Positions 15,749 to 24,256 of a stretch of DNA of 64,000 nucleotides are shown here, piece after piece. The notes beneath the pieces are model-generated. The model had not been told where the DNA came from. It did not search any database and saw nothing but the letters and a program-made list of their open reading frames with translations. How positions within the stretch are numbered: position 1 is the stretch's first letter; each line of letters begins with the position of its first letter. The translations under genes and the position numbers were made by a program. Source of the DNA: Streptomyces sp. NBC_01275 (GTDB lineage: Bacteria > Actinomycetota > Actinomycetes > Streptomycetales > Streptomycetaceae); contig NZ_JAPEOZ010000001.1 in assembly GCF_026340655.1 (NCBI RefSeq), positions 10,044,001 to 10,108,000 on the forward strand, in the 5' to 3' direction.

Positions 15749-16438
15749 ATGAGAGACGCGTCGGGAGCGCCGGCGTCCGTGGGAGTGCCGGAGCGCCTGA
15801 TCCGCGCCACGATCGGTCTGTTGGCCGAGCAGGGGCCTTCGGCCATCAAGGCGCGTACGGTCGCGTCCGCCAGCGGGCTGTCGACGATGGTGGTCTACAG
15901 CCACTTCGGTGGCATCCCCGAGCTCGTCCGGGCCGTCGTGGACCATGGATTCGAGGAGCTCGGCAGAGCGTTCGCCCGGGTGCCGGTGACCGAGGATCCG
16001 GTCGCCGACCTCTTCGTCATGGCCTTGACCTGCCGACGGGTCGCCAGCGATAACCCCCACTTGTACGACCTGATGTTCGGGCTGTCGACTCGCGCGACGT
16101 ACCGACCGCTGTCGGACGCCGACCTCCGATTCAGCGGGCGCTCGCCGGCCTTCCGAGGCGCCTACGCCACGGTCGCCGAAGCGTGCGCACGGCTCGTGCG
16201 CTCCGGCCGGGTCGCCCCACAGGACCCCGACGTCGTGGCCGCCCAGCTGTGGAGCTTCGTACACGGCTACATCACCCTCGAACTGGCCGAGCACTTCGCC
16301 GAGTTCGAGGACGCGGTGGCACAGGTGCTGCTGCCGATGGGGGTGAACTTCACCGTCGGGCTGGGTGACGAGCGGCAACGCGCCCAGACCTCGCACGAGG
16401 CGGCCGTGCGCCTCTACGAGTCCCTCGTGCGGGACTGA
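15749..16438 (+). CDS. TetR/AcrR-family transcriptional regulator
   Basis: A 229-residue one-component repressor. The N-terminal DNA-binding segment is RLIRATIGLLAEQGPSAIKA then ASASGLSTMVVYSHFGG, with the HTH at about residues 35-60; the C-terminal region is the all-helical ligand domain. ATG 15749 is preferred over GTG 15692, which lies next to the operator. It is flanked by the acyl-CoA ligase/hydratase genes (divergent) and a dehydrogenase (convergent), and both flanking promoters carry the same palindrome, so it likely represses the whole acyl-CoA gene set. The inducer may be an acyl-CoA; that is inference. Confidence 0.9.
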   Translation: MRDASGAPASVGVPERLIRATIGLLAEQGPSAIKARTVASASGLSTMVVYSHFGGIPELVRAVVDHGFEELGRAFARVPVTEDPVADLFVMALTCRRVASDNPHLYDLMFGLSTRATYRPLSDADLRFSGRSPAFRGAYATVAEACARLVRSGRVAPQDPDVVAAQLWSFVHGYITLELAEHFAEFEDAVAQVLLPMGVNFTVGLGDERQRAQTSHEAAVRLYESLVRD

Positions 16439-16497
16439 CGAAAGATCTGCGGGCGACTGACGGGATCCACGGGCGGCTGACGAGATCTGCGGGCGTC
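16435..16497 (+). repeat. Three ~21-base tandem repeats
   Basis: Units begin CTGACGAAAGATCTGCGGGC, CTGACGGGATCCACGGGCGG and CTGACGAGATCTGCGGGCGT. The first contains the TetR stop codon; the array fills most of the gap to the convergent dehydrogenase. Confidence 0.75.
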
Positions 16498-16509
16498 GGA
16501 GGCGTGTGG

Positions 16510-17412
16510 CTAGGACGACATGGTCCTGTTCTCTTGGGCGGGGCCGACGGCGCCCGGCACGAGTTGGTCGTACCGCCCCAACGCCTCGACCTCGCGCTCG
16601 AGAGTGGGTACGGCCCTGGCCGCGAAACGCCTCGCCCACGGCCAGGCCAACGGTGAGTTCAGGGCCCCCTTCGCCCAGTTGGCCACCGCGATCGCGCGCG
16701 GGACGTACACCCGGCTGCGCCGGTGCGCGAGTCCGTCGCCGATCGCGGCGGCGGCCCGGTCGACGCTGGTCGTGACGTTTCCCGGGTAGGGCAGCCGTCT
16801 GCGCAGGCCCTGGAAGGAGGGGAGGTCGCCGTCGGCGCCTCGGACGATGTCCGTGTCGATCCACGAGGGGTGCACCAGGCCGACCGTGACACCGAGATGC
16901 GCCACCTCCTGGCGGTAGGCCAGGGCCAGCAGCTCCACCCCGGCCTTGCTCGCGCCGTACGACGCCATTCCGGCCAGCGGCATGAAGGCCAGTGCGGACG
17001 ACACGACCATCTCGTGGCCCCGACTGCGCTCGAGATGGGGTGTCGCGTACTTCAGGGTGCGGAAGACACCGTTCAGATTGATGTCCAGGACTCGCTCGAA
17101 CGAGGCGTCGTCCGTCTGCCGTACCGTCCCGTAGGCCGCGACCCCGGCGTTGGCGACGACGAGGTCGATGCCGCCCAGAGTCTGCGCACAGTCGTCGATC
17201 GCCGATTTCAGGGCGGCGCCGTCACGCACGTCGGCTCCTCGCCAGGACGCGCCGGGGCCCAGCTCGTCGGCGAGCCCGCGCAGTCGATCCGGTTCCAGTC
17301 CGACCAGGGCCAGACGAGCGCCTCGGGCGGCGGCGAGACGTGCCACCTCCGCCCCGATGCCGCGCGCCGCTCCGGTGACGACCAGCCTTCGACCTGCCAA
17401 GTCTTGTTTCAT
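16510..17412 (-). CDS. Short-chain dehydrogenase/reductase
   Basis: A 300-residue SDR with cofactor motif TGAARGIGAEVARLAA, VVANAG, catalytic YGASK and a longer C-terminal region (WAKGALNSPLAWPWARRF) typical of acyl/lipid-associated SDRs. ATG 17412 gives MKQDLAGRRLVVTG and fits the family; longer in-frame starts would overlap the operator. The ATAAC-N3-GTTAT palindrome at 17423-17435 is only 11 bases upstream, so repressor binding would block initiation. Probably the dehydrogenase step accompanying the ligase/hydratase genes. Confidence 0.9.
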   Translation of the reverse strand: MKQDLAGRRLVVTGAARGIGAEVARLAAARGARLALVGLEPDRLRGLADELGPGASWRGADVRDGAALKSAIDDCAQTLGGIDLVVANAGVAAYGTVRQTDDASFERVLDINLNGVFRTLKYATPHLERSRGHEMVVSSALAFMPLAGMASYGASKAGVELLALAYRQEVAHLGVTVGLVHPSWIDTDIVRGADGDLPSFQGLRRRLPYPGNVTTSVDRAAAAIGDGLAHRRSRVYVPRAIAVANWAKGALNSPLAWPWARRFAARAVPTLEREVEALGRYDQLVPGAVGPAQENRTMSS

Positions 17413-17422
17413 GGCCCGTAAC

Positions 17423-17435
17423 ATAACTTCGTTAT
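17423..17435. promoter_or_regulatory. Putative TetR operator, ATAAC-N3-GTTAT (second copy)
   Basis: ATAACTTCGTTAT has identical arms and spacing to the site at 15676-15688 and lies immediately upstream of the dehydrogenase start. Confidence 0.65.
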
Positions 17436-17519
17436 TAGGGAGGTGTAAGAGGCTGCCCGCGCCGGACAGCCGAAACGGCCCGCGGGGCAATCGGCGGACC
17501 GTCACGACATGTCGGGGGG

Positions 17520-18575
17520 TCAGGCCACCGGTGTGGCCGGGGGCAGTACGCGGGTGGAGTCGCCTCCCTGGACGGCGTCCCGGACGCCGGCGGACCCCTC
17601 GTGGGGCACGCCGAGGGGGACCGCGCTGACGTCGGACAGGCGGGCGTACTGCTTCGGGGTGAGCTGGACGTCCAGGGCGCCGAGGTAGTCGTCGAGCTGG
17701 GCGAGGTTGCGCGGGCCGATGATCGGGACGAACGAGGTGGACGCCTGGGCGGCGCGCTCACGGACCCAGGCCACCGCCACCTGGGCGGGCGTCGCGCCGG
17801 TCTCCTCGGCGACGGCCAGGACGGCGTCGACGACGGCGGTCTTCTGTTCGGTGCTCTCGGTGTGGATGACCGCCTTGAGGTCGGTCAGCCGCCCCTCGGC
17901 GCTGCGGCGGTACTTGCCGGTGAGCAGTCCGCCGCCGAGCGGGGACCACAGGGCGGCGCCGAGTCCCAGGCTCTCGGCCATCGGCAGCAGCTCGCGGTCG
18001 GCGGTCCGCTCGACGAGGCTGTACTCGATCTGGACGCCCGCGACCGGCGCCCAGTTCTTCAGGTCCGCGAGGGTGGCGGCGCGGGAGACGCGCCATGCGG
18101 GGAAGTTGGACAGGGCGGCGTGCAGGATCTTGCCGGAGCTGACCAGGTCGTCCAGCCCGCGCAGGATCTCCTCCATGGGCGTGAGATCGTCGGGGAAGTG
18201 GACCCAGTACAGGTCGATGTAGTCGGTGCCGAGGCGCTTCAGGCTCGCCTCCAGTGAAGCGACCATGTTCTTGCGGCTGTTGCCCGTCCGGGAGATGCCG
18301 GGCTGCGGGTTGGCCCCGTTGGTGAACTTGGTGGCCAGGACGAAGTGGTCCCGGTCGGCGGCGACGAACTTCCCCACCAGCTCTTCCGACTCGCCGAACT
18401 GGTAGCCGTCCGCGGTGTCGAGAAACGTTCCGCCGGCCTCGGCGAACCTGTCGAACATCCGGCGCGCCTCGTCCGGCTCCGCACCGGCGCCCCAGCCGGT
18501 GCCGAAGTTGCCCGTGCCGAGGGCGTACTCGGAAACGCGCAGTCCTGTCCGTCGTCCGAAGGGCGTGTAACGCAT
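17520..18575 (-). CDS. Aldo/keto reductase
   Basis: A 351-residue NADPH-dependent (alpha/beta)8-barrel reductase. The catalytic tetrad is visible: Asp in FLDTADGY, Tyr in GYQFGESEELVG, Lys in FVLATKFTNG and His in LYWVHFPDD. Cofactor-binding segments are WSPLGGGLLTGKYR and the C-terminal VPIIGPRNLAQLDDYLGALD. ATG 18575 has AAGGAG upstream. Divergent from a TetR gene across a 170-base region with two similar AT-rich operator-like blocks, which makes that TetR its likely regulator. Confidence 0.93.
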   Translation of the reverse strand: MRYTPFGRRTGLRVSEYALGTGNFGTGWGAGAEPDEARRMFDRFAEAGGTFLDTADGYQFGESEELVGKFVAADRDHFVLATKFTNGANPQPGISRTGNSRKNMVASLEASLKRLGTDYIDLYWVHFPDDLTPMEEILRGLDDLVSSGKILHAALSNFPAWRVSRAATLADLKNWAPVAGVQIEYSLVERTADRELLPMAESLGLGAALWSPLGGGLLTGKYRRSAEGRLTDLKAVIHTESTEQKTAVVDAVLAVAEETGATPAQVAVAWVRERAAQASTSFVPIIGPRNLAQLDDYLGALDVQLTPKQYARLSDVSAVPLGVPHEGSAGVRDAVQGGDSTRVLPPATPVA

Positions 18576-18663
18576 CGGGTCTCCTTGGTGCTGATTCGCA
18601 TCGCCCGTCGGGGCGGGCGCCGACGAACCGCCCATCCGCGTGCGACGTGATGTGAGGGGGTGA

Positions 18664-18743
18664 CTAAGTAAGATGATCGGTCTACTTAGGCTCCCACCGT
18701 AGCCGCCTCGCCGCCCTATGTAAAACGATCGGTATCCTTAAGG
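18664..18743. promoter_or_regulatory. Two related operator-like blocks between reductase and TetR
   Basis: Both blocks carry GATCGGT-M-T-M-CTTARG: GATGATCGGTCTACTTAGG near 18672-18690 and ACGATCGGTATCCTTAAGG near 18725-18743. The first is also bounded by AAGTA/TACTT arms. The second ends just before the TetR GTG, which fits autorepression. Confidence 0.6.
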
Positions 18744-18745
18744 CT

Positions 18746-19357
18746 GTGACCGAAACTCAGCCCGTACGTCGGCGTCGTGGGCGCGGCGCCCGGGAGCGGA
18801 TCCTCAGAGCGGCGACCGAGCTGTTCACCGCGCAGGGGATCAACGCGACCGGGATGGATCAGCTGTCGACCGTCGCCGAAGTGTCCAAACGCACCCTCTA
18901 CACGCACTTCCCCAGCAAGGACGAGCTCGTCGGGGCATACCTGCAGTCCCTGGTGGACGCTCTCCTGCCCGTCCTCCCGTCGACCGACCGGCCGGCACCG
19001 AGCCCGCGCGAGCAGCTCCTCGCCGTCTTCGACTGGAAGCCGCCGGAGACCACCGCTCCGTTCCGGGGATGCCCCTTCCTGAACGTCAGCGTCGAGGTGC
19101 CCGACCCCGGACATTCCGCCCACCAGCTGGCCGCGGCGTACAAGAAGGAGTTCGCCCGCCGCCTCACGGACATCGCACGACAGGCCGAGGCCGCCGACCC
19201 GGAGACCCTCGGGGAGCAACTGGCGCTGCTCTTCGACGGCGCGGCCGCGCGCGGCACCGCACTCAACAGCAGCCACACCGGCGCGTACGCGCGATCCATC
19301 GCGGAGTCGTTGGTCGACGCCGCCCTGCCCGAAGCCGGCCCGTCGTCTCCGCGATGA
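18746..19357 (+). CDS. TetR/AcrR-family transcriptional regulator
   Basis: A 203-residue repressor. The HTH reads QGINATGMDQLSTVAEVSKR and TLYTHFPSKDELV (about residues 30-65). The ligand domain holds FRGCPFLNVSVEVPDPGH, typical of TetR proteins beside oxidoreductases. The GTG start lies against the second operator block, so the transcript may have a very short leader. Divergent from the aldo/keto reductase, its probable target. Confidence 0.9.
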   Translation: MTETQPVRRRRGRGARERILRAATELFTAQGINATGMDQLSTVAEVSKRTLYTHFPSKDELVGAYLQSLVDALLPVLPSTDRPAPSPREQLLAVFDWKPPETTAPFRGCPFLNVSVEVPDPGHSAHQLAAAYKKEFARRLTDIARQAEAADPETLGEQLALLFDGAAARGTALNSSHTGAYARSIAESLVDAALPEAGPSSPR

Positions 19358-19461
19358 GGCCCGCAGCCTCCCATGTACTCCTGCGGCCGTCGTCGGCCGA
19401 TACGGGCCCTTGTGCGGTCGTGTCCGGGCGGCGGGCGGTCGCTCAGGGCATATGGAACGAT

Positions 19462-19899
19462 GTGTTCGTGCATGCTGATGATCGGGTCGGCGAGGGCGTC
19501 CCTGCCGAGCTCGCGGTGTTCCTCCGGGGCGCTGTCGACGGCCGCCCGGTGAAGATCGTTCCTTGCGTCTGCGGGGGGTGCGGCGGTCGGGCTTTCTTTG
19601 TGCTGGTCAACGCGTCCGGAGCGGAGCGTGAATGTTCTGGCTGCGGCAGCCGTGCGTTCGTCGCGGACAGCGAGGAGTACTGGAACGAGGAGTCCTGGGA
19701 GGACGACGAGCCTGGAGCCGCCGGCTGCCCCTGCGGGGGTGAGGAGTTCGAGGCTGCGGTCGCGTTCTCACTCACCGGCGACGGTTCGGTCCGCTGGGTG
19801 ACTGTGGGCCTGCGGTGCATCCAGGACGGATTCTCCGGGGTCTATGCCGACTGGAAGATCGACTACGGCCCCACGGATCACCTCCTGACCATGGCCTAG
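19462..19899 (+). CDS. Hypothetical protein with three zinc-ribbon-like cysteine clusters
   Basis: Unrecognised function. The frame has Streptomyces codon use and a conserved-looking start FVHADDRVGEGVPAELAVFL. It carries paired cysteines in PCVCGGCGGRAF, ECSGCGS and GCPCGGEEF, which could form zinc sites, and ends VYADWKIDYGPTDHLLTMA. GTG 19462 is chosen because the recognisable protein begins there; GTG 19420 is an in-frame alternative and no clear ribosome-binding site decides it. No membrane segment or signal peptide. Confidence 0.65.
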   Translation: MFVHADDRVGEGVPAELAVFLRGAVDGRPVKIVPCVCGGCGGRAFFVLVNASGAERECSGCGSRAFVADSEEYWNEESWEDDEPGAAGCPCGGEEFEAAVAFSLTGDGSVRWVTVGLRCIQDGFSGVYADWKIDYGPTDHLLTMA

Positions 19900-19996
19900 G
19901 TCTGCCGGGCGACGGCTGGAGGGGCTGGAGGGCTGGGCCGGGAACGGCTCGGATCTTGATGGGTTGGTCGGGCGATCACCGGGCACACTGGCGGAC

Positions 19997-20368
19997 ATGC
20001 CCTTATCGCTGCATCACATCGTCATCGACGCCCACGATCTGCCCGGCCTGGCCCGGTTCTGGGCCGAAGTGCTCGGCTGGCGGATCCTGTCCGAGCGGGA
20101 GCGGGAGGTCGTGATCGGGCCGGACGAGACCGCACCGGTGGGCATCTGCTTCATGCCGGTGACGGATCGTAAGGTCGTCAAGAACCGCCTGCATCTCGAT
20201 CTGACGTCCGCGGCGGAGGACCGGGAGGCCGAGATCGAGCGCATCCTCGCACTCGGCGCTCGCAGGGCGGACGTCGGGCAGAGCGGCGACGAGTCGTGGA
20301 CCGTGCTGGCCGATCCGGAAGGGAACGAGTTCTGCGTCGTCCGCCCGAAGGCGACCCTCATCGGGTAG
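19997..20368 (+). CDS. VOC (glyoxalase/bleomycin-resistance fold) family protein
   Basis: A 123-residue vicinal-oxygen-chelate protein. It begins MPLSLHHIVIDAHDLPGLAR, with FWAEVLGWRIL, RLHLDLTSAAEDREAEIERI and the end WTVLADPEGNEFCVVRPK, matching the single-module glyoxalase-like group. Possible metal ligands are the His in LHHIVID, the His in LHLDL and the Glu in GNEFCV. ATG 19997 fits the family N-terminus. Role undetermined: drug binding, isomerase or dioxygenase-like. Confidence 0.88.
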   Translation: MPLSLHHIVIDAHDLPGLARFWAEVLGWRILSEREREVVIGPDETAPVGICFMPVTDRKVVKNRLHLDLTSAAEDREAEIERILALGARRADVGQSGDESWTVLADPEGNEFCVVRPKATLIG

Positions 20369-20532
20369 GGCGTGTCGCCCAGCTCCAGCGACACATCAGT
20401 GGGCGGCCGCACAGCGAGGCGAGGGCCGGTGTCGGCGATGCGACGACATCCGCGGCACCCTCAGACGCCGAGCCACCTCCTGATCGCCGAACCCTCGCCT
20501 CGGTCAAGTCGTCCGTGGAGAACCGTACTTGC

Positions 20533-21696
20533 TCAGCTCAGCGGAGTCGCCGGTACCTCGGGAGCGTGCGGGTAGGCGGCTGACCGGTGCTGGAAGGAGA
20601 GGATCTTCGGGTTCTGGACGACGCCGTCGCGGATCTCGATGGCCTTGCTGACCGTGACGTCGGCGTCCCATGCCGCGGGGCCGCTCATGACCTTGCGCAG
20701 GTAGGGGAGGAGCGCCTCGCTGATTTCCCAGGTGGCGGAGTTCCAGAGGTGGGACGGGCTGTGATCCACCGCGTAGTAGTGGCAGCCCGACCCCACCGCG
20801 TGCATGGGCTCGCCGAAGGTGGTCGGGCGGGCCCATGCGAAGCCCATGCCCTCGTCGCAGGCGACGTCGATGAAGAAGGTCCCCGGCCGGAACAGGGCGA
20901 GTTCCTCGTCGGTGACGAACATGAGCGGCGCGTCGGTGTCCTGCAGGACGCAGTTGACGACGATGTCGAACCCGGCCAGGTACTCCGCCAGCGGCACGGA
21001 ACCGGCCGCGGTGACTGCCTGCAGGCGCGACGGATCGTCCTCCTGCTCCTCGAAGTGGCCCATCACCACCGAGGGCATCGGCGAGGCCACCGCCGCGGCG
21101 GCGCGCTGGGTGAGCACCGTGACGTCGGAGACCCCCATGGCCCCCAGGCCTGTGACCGCTCCGCGCGCCGTGGCGCCGAAGCTGATGACCACCGCGCGCA
21201 GACGGCGCCCGTAAGCGCCGGTCAGCCCGCCGAGCTGCAGCGCGTGCAGCACCGAGCAGTAGCCGGCGAGCTCGTTGTTCTTGTGGAACACATGGACGCT
21301 GAAGGCGCCCGTGGAGGTCCAGTGGTTCATGGCTTCCCAGGCGATCAGGGTCAGCCGTCGGTCGATGCCGATCTGCGTCATCTTCTCGTCCTGCACACAG
21401 TGCGGCCATCCCCACAGCACCTGGCCCTCGTGCAGCTCGGCGATGTCGTCGTGCATGGGTTTGGGCAGCAGCAGGACGTCGCACTCGGCGAGGAGTCGCT
21501 CGCGGGAGCGCAGGCCCGCCACGAGTGGTCGCAGCGCGTCGTCGGCGACGCCGAACCGTAGGCCGTAGCCCTGTTCGAGGAAGATTCTCTCGCGTACGTC
21601 CGGGGCGATGCGGTCGAGGTGGCGCGGGTGCAGCGGCAGGCGGAACTCGTTCTCCTTGTGAGAAGAGGCGAGTACTCCGAGACTCATCAGACTCAT
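20533..21696 (-). CDS. N5-(carboxyethyl)ornithine synthase-like dehydrogenase
   Basis: A 387-residue protein of the alanine dehydrogenase/saccharopine dehydrogenase-like superfamily, best matching N5-(carboxyethyl)ornithine synthase, which reductively condenses pyruvate with an amino-acid side-chain amine using NADPH. Diagnostic are SLGVLASSHKENEFRLPLHP at the N-terminus, GQVLWGWPHCVQ, ISFGATARGAVTGLGAMGV (Rossmann loop), FFIDVACDEGMGFAWARPTT and HYYAVDHSPSHLWNSATWEI. It stands alone between a VOC gene and a LysR gene. The product in actinomycetes is uncertain; an opine-like metabolite is possible. Confidence 0.8.
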   Translation of the reverse strand: MSLMSLGVLASSHKENEFRLPLHPRHLDRIAPDVRERIFLEQGYGLRFGVADDALRPLVAGLRSRERLLAECDVLLLPKPMHDDIAELHEGQVLWGWPHCVQDEKMTQIGIDRRLTLIAWEAMNHWTSTGAFSVHVFHKNNELAGYCSVLHALQLGGLTGAYGRRLRAVVISFGATARGAVTGLGAMGVSDVTVLTQRAAAAVASPMPSVVMGHFEEQEDDPSRLQAVTAAGSVPLAEYLAGFDIVVNCVLQDTDAPLMFVTDEELALFRPGTFFIDVACDEGMGFAWARPTTFGEPMHAVGSGCHYYAVDHSPSHLWNSATWEISEALLPYLRKVMSGPAAWDADVTVSKAIEIRDGVVQNPKILSFQHRSAAYPHAPEVPATPLS

Positions 21697-21920
21697 GTGG
21701 GGCGGCTCATTTCCGACCGGACACGATGTGCTCCGGCATTGCCGTTCCCCGAGGGCGACGCCGAAACGGATGACGACGTGCGAGGTGCGCTCGGTAACGC
21801 CACCGTACCCCCGTCCCGACCGTGGAGCGCCCGCCGCTCGTTTGAGCTCGAAGGATCCGCAGGCCTAGGCCCAGGCCCAGCTTCGCGGGAGTCGTGCGTC
21901 GCCAAGAACGGAGCAGGGAT

Positions 21921-22892
21921 TCAGAAGGCGCTCGGCCCGTCTCCCCGGCCGCCGCCCTGACCCGCACCGCCCGCCCAGGCGGTGTCGATGTCCCGCGCGA
22001 CGTCGCGGACCAGGTCGAGGAACAGACCGACGAGCGGGGTGATCGTGGTGTCGGCGAGGGTGATCGCGTGGATCGAACGGTGCAGCGGCGGATCGGCGAG
22101 GTCGCGACGCACGGTGCCGCGTACGCCGGTGAGCGCAAGGCGGGAGACCAGGGCGACGCCGTATCCGGTGGCGACCAGGGCCTGTGCGACGTCGTAGGAG
22201 GCGGTCTGGAAGCGGATCTTGGGGGTGAAGCCCGCCTGCGTGCAGGCGTGGTCGAACTGTTCGCGCGCGGCGTGGCCGGCCAGGATCGTGACCCAGGCGT
22301 CGTCGGCGAGGTCCGCGAGGCGCAGCGGGAGATCGGCGGGGCGGGCGGCGAGGGGGTGGTCGTCGGGCATCACGACGGCCATGGGGTCGTGCAGCAGCGG
22401 ATGCAGGGCGACGCCGGACGGTGCTGGTGCGGGCGCGGGAAAGAACGCGGTCACGGCGAGGTCGATGCGACCGGCGGCGACCTCGTCCAGGCTGTTCTCG
22501 GACGGCACGTCCACCACGGAGATGTCCGCGTCGGGATGGCGATGACGCAGCGCGGTCAGCGCCGGAGGGATCAGGTGGATCGCGGCCGCCTGGAAGGCTC
22601 CGATGCGCAGCCGCAGCGAGAGGTGATGCCGTAGGCCGCGCAGGGCGGTGGCCGCCGCCTCGACCTGCTCGTCGATGACCCGTCCGGGACCGGCCAGGGA
22701 GCGTCCGGCCGCGGTCAGCTGCGCGCCGCGCGGCCCGCGGGTGACCAGGAGTGTTTCGCACGCGCGCTCGGCTCGGGCGAGCTGCTGGGTGACGGCCGCC
22801 GGTGTCAGACCCAGCGCGTGCGCGGCGCCGGTGAGCGACCCGTGGCGATGGATGAGCGCCAGCAGACGCAGCTGGTCCGGACCCAAACTCAT
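21921..22892 (-). CDS. LysR-family transcriptional regulator
   Basis: A 323-residue LysR regulator. The winged HTH is GSLTGAAHALGLTPAAVTQQ LARAE (about residues 18-42), followed by a type 2 periplasmic-binding-like effector domain with LRLRIGAFQAAAIHLIPPAL and GYGVALVSRLAL. The C-terminal GGAGQGGGRGDGPSAF is low complexity. It is divergent from an alpha/beta hydrolase at 23202, its most likely target. Confidence 0.9.
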   Translation of the reverse strand: MSLGPDQLRLLALIHRHGSLTGAAHALGLTPAAVTQQLARAERACETLLVTRGPRGAQLTAAGRSLAGPGRVIDEQVEAAATALRGLRHHLSLRLRIGAFQAAAIHLIPPALTALRHRHPDADISVVDVPSENSLDEVAAGRIDLAVTAFFPAPAPAPSGVALHPLLHDPMAVVMPDDHPLAARPADLPLRLADLADDAWVTILAGHAAREQFDHACTQAGFTPKIRFQTASYDVAQALVATGYGVALVSRLALTGVRGTVRRDLADPPLHRSIHAITLADTTITPLVGLFLDLVRDVARDIDTAWAGGAGQGGGRGDGPSAF

Positions 22893-23201
22893 TCACGGAT
22901 TTTAACGCTGACCTCAAGAGACGTAAGTTTTCTGAAGGCGAGGAGTGCGGGAGCCTGGAACGACCTTGCCCGACCCGGTCGCCCGGAGAGCCACCGCAAT
23001 GCCGACGCACCTGCCCTTCTTCCTGCTCACCACCTTGCTCTTGGCCATGCTCCGCTGCTCTGGTCCGCCGGGGCCGAGACCAGGGCCGGTGCCGCGGACG
23101 TGTTCTGCCGCACTGGCGCTCGGCGCATTGCGGGCACGCCCAGCATCGCCACACGCACTGCACGCACCCTGAATCCTGCCACCACGAGTGAAGAAGAGAC
23201 G
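22893..23201. other. Divergent intergenic region, LysR / hydrolase
   Basis: About 309 bases containing the AT-richer block TTTTAACGCTGACCTCAAG next to the LysR start, a plausible LysR box and promoter. A plus-strand frame here with a hydrophobic run (FFLLTTLLLAMLRC) lacks homology I recognise and is not called. Confidence 0.4.
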
Positions 23202-24002
23202 ATGCTGATGCCGACGCAGCACACGACAACGCCTGACGGGGTCCGTATCGCCTACCAGGTCCAAGGCGAGGGGACGCCGCTCGTTCTGCTGGCGGGCCAG
23301 GCGAACAACCATCACTGGTGGGACGGGGTGCGCGACGACTTCCACGCCGACCGCAGCACCCTCACGCTCGACTACCGAGGTACGGGGGAGAGCGACAAGC
23401 CCGACAGGCCCTACAGCACCGAGGTCTTCGCGCAGGACGTGATCGCGGTGCTCGACGAGCTCGGGGTCGACCGGGCCGACGTCTACGGCACGTCCATGGG
23501 CGGACGCGTGGCCCAGCACCTCGCGGCCCGCCATCCGCACCGGGTGCGCGCCCTCGTACTCGGCTGCACGTCGCCCGGCGGCCCGCACGGCGTCGAACGC
23601 GACAACGACGTCCGCAGGTCGCTGGTACAGCAGCAACCGGGTGCGGCGCGACAGGCCCTGCTGGAACTGATGTACACCCCGGCCTGGCTGGCGACCCACC
23701 CCGGTCCCTACCGGACACTCGGCGACCCGGACATGCCCGCCTACGCCCGACGTCGGCACCTGGCGGCCAGCAACCGGCACGACGCATGGCATCTCCTGCC
23801 CGGCATCAGCGCCCCCACGCTGGTCGTGCACGGTGGCGACGACCTGCTCAACCCCGCCGCCAACGCTCCCCTGCTCGCGAACCGCATCCCCGGCGCCCGG
23901 CTTCACCTGATCCCCGGAGCGCGGCACGCCTATTTCGAGGAGTTCCGCGCCGTCGCCAGCCCGCTCGTCCTGGACTTCCTCACCTCAGCGCCGCACCGGT
24001 GA
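23202..24002 (+). CDS. Alpha/beta-fold hydrolase
   Basis: A 266-residue hydrolase of the haloperoxidase/3-oxoadipate enol-lactonase type. It opens with TTPDGVRIAYQVQGEGTPLV, has the nucleophile elbow GTSMGGR, the acid in VVHGGDDLLNP and the catalytic His in GARHAYFEEF. The frame is open far upstream, but ATG 23202 has GAAGAAGAG before it and matches the family start. The 3' end overlaps the convergent RidA remnant by about 20 bases. Likely LysR-regulated; substrate unknown. Confidence 0.88.
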   Translation: MLMPTQHTTTPDGVRIAYQVQGEGTPLVLLAGQANNHHWWDGVRDDFHADRSTLTLDYRGTGESDKPDRPYSTEVFAQDVIAVLDELGVDRADVYGTSMGGRVAQHLAARHPHRVRALVLGCTSPGGPHGVERDNDVRRSLVQQQPGAARQALLELMYTPAWLATHPGPYRTLGDPDMPAYARRRHLAASNRHDAWHLLPGISAPTLVVHGGDDLLNPAANAPLLANRIPGARLHLIPGARHAYFEEFRAVASPLVLDFLTSAPHR

Positions 24003-24230
24003 GCGGCGGGGTGGGGGCGACCCCCGGCTTCGCGGCCGCCCGGGCGAATCCGTCCATGAACAGGGGCATCTTGTCCGGGGTCCAGTCGACGAGGTAGACG
24101 GTCAGTTTCGCCACGTCGTCGAAGGAGCCGCCGACCTCGGCCAAGGCGGCGCCGACGTCGAGGCAGCACTGCTCGACCTGAGCGGCGAGGTCGAAGGCTC
24201 GGCCGACGAAGCGGACCTGACGCGCGCGGG
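23980..24230 (-). pseudogene. RidA-family remnant
   Basis: The minus strand reads DLAAQVEQCCLDVGAALAEV, DVAKLTVYLVDWTPDKM and GFARAAAKPGVAPTPPLTGA, the core of a RidA (YjgF) enamine/imine deaminase. It stops before the conserved ending (normally GEPDLLVEVEA), and the N-terminal part upstream of 24230 is not RidA-like. Truncated at both ends. Confidence 0.65.
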
Positions 24231-24256
24231 CTCTTTGGCACGGGAGATCTTCTCGG

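Noticed and set aside
22945..23172. Small hydrophobic plus-strand frame before the hydrolase
   Set aside because: It has a hydrophobic stretch but no ribosome-binding site, poor codon pattern and no recognisable relatives; it overlaps the likely LysR-controlled promoter.
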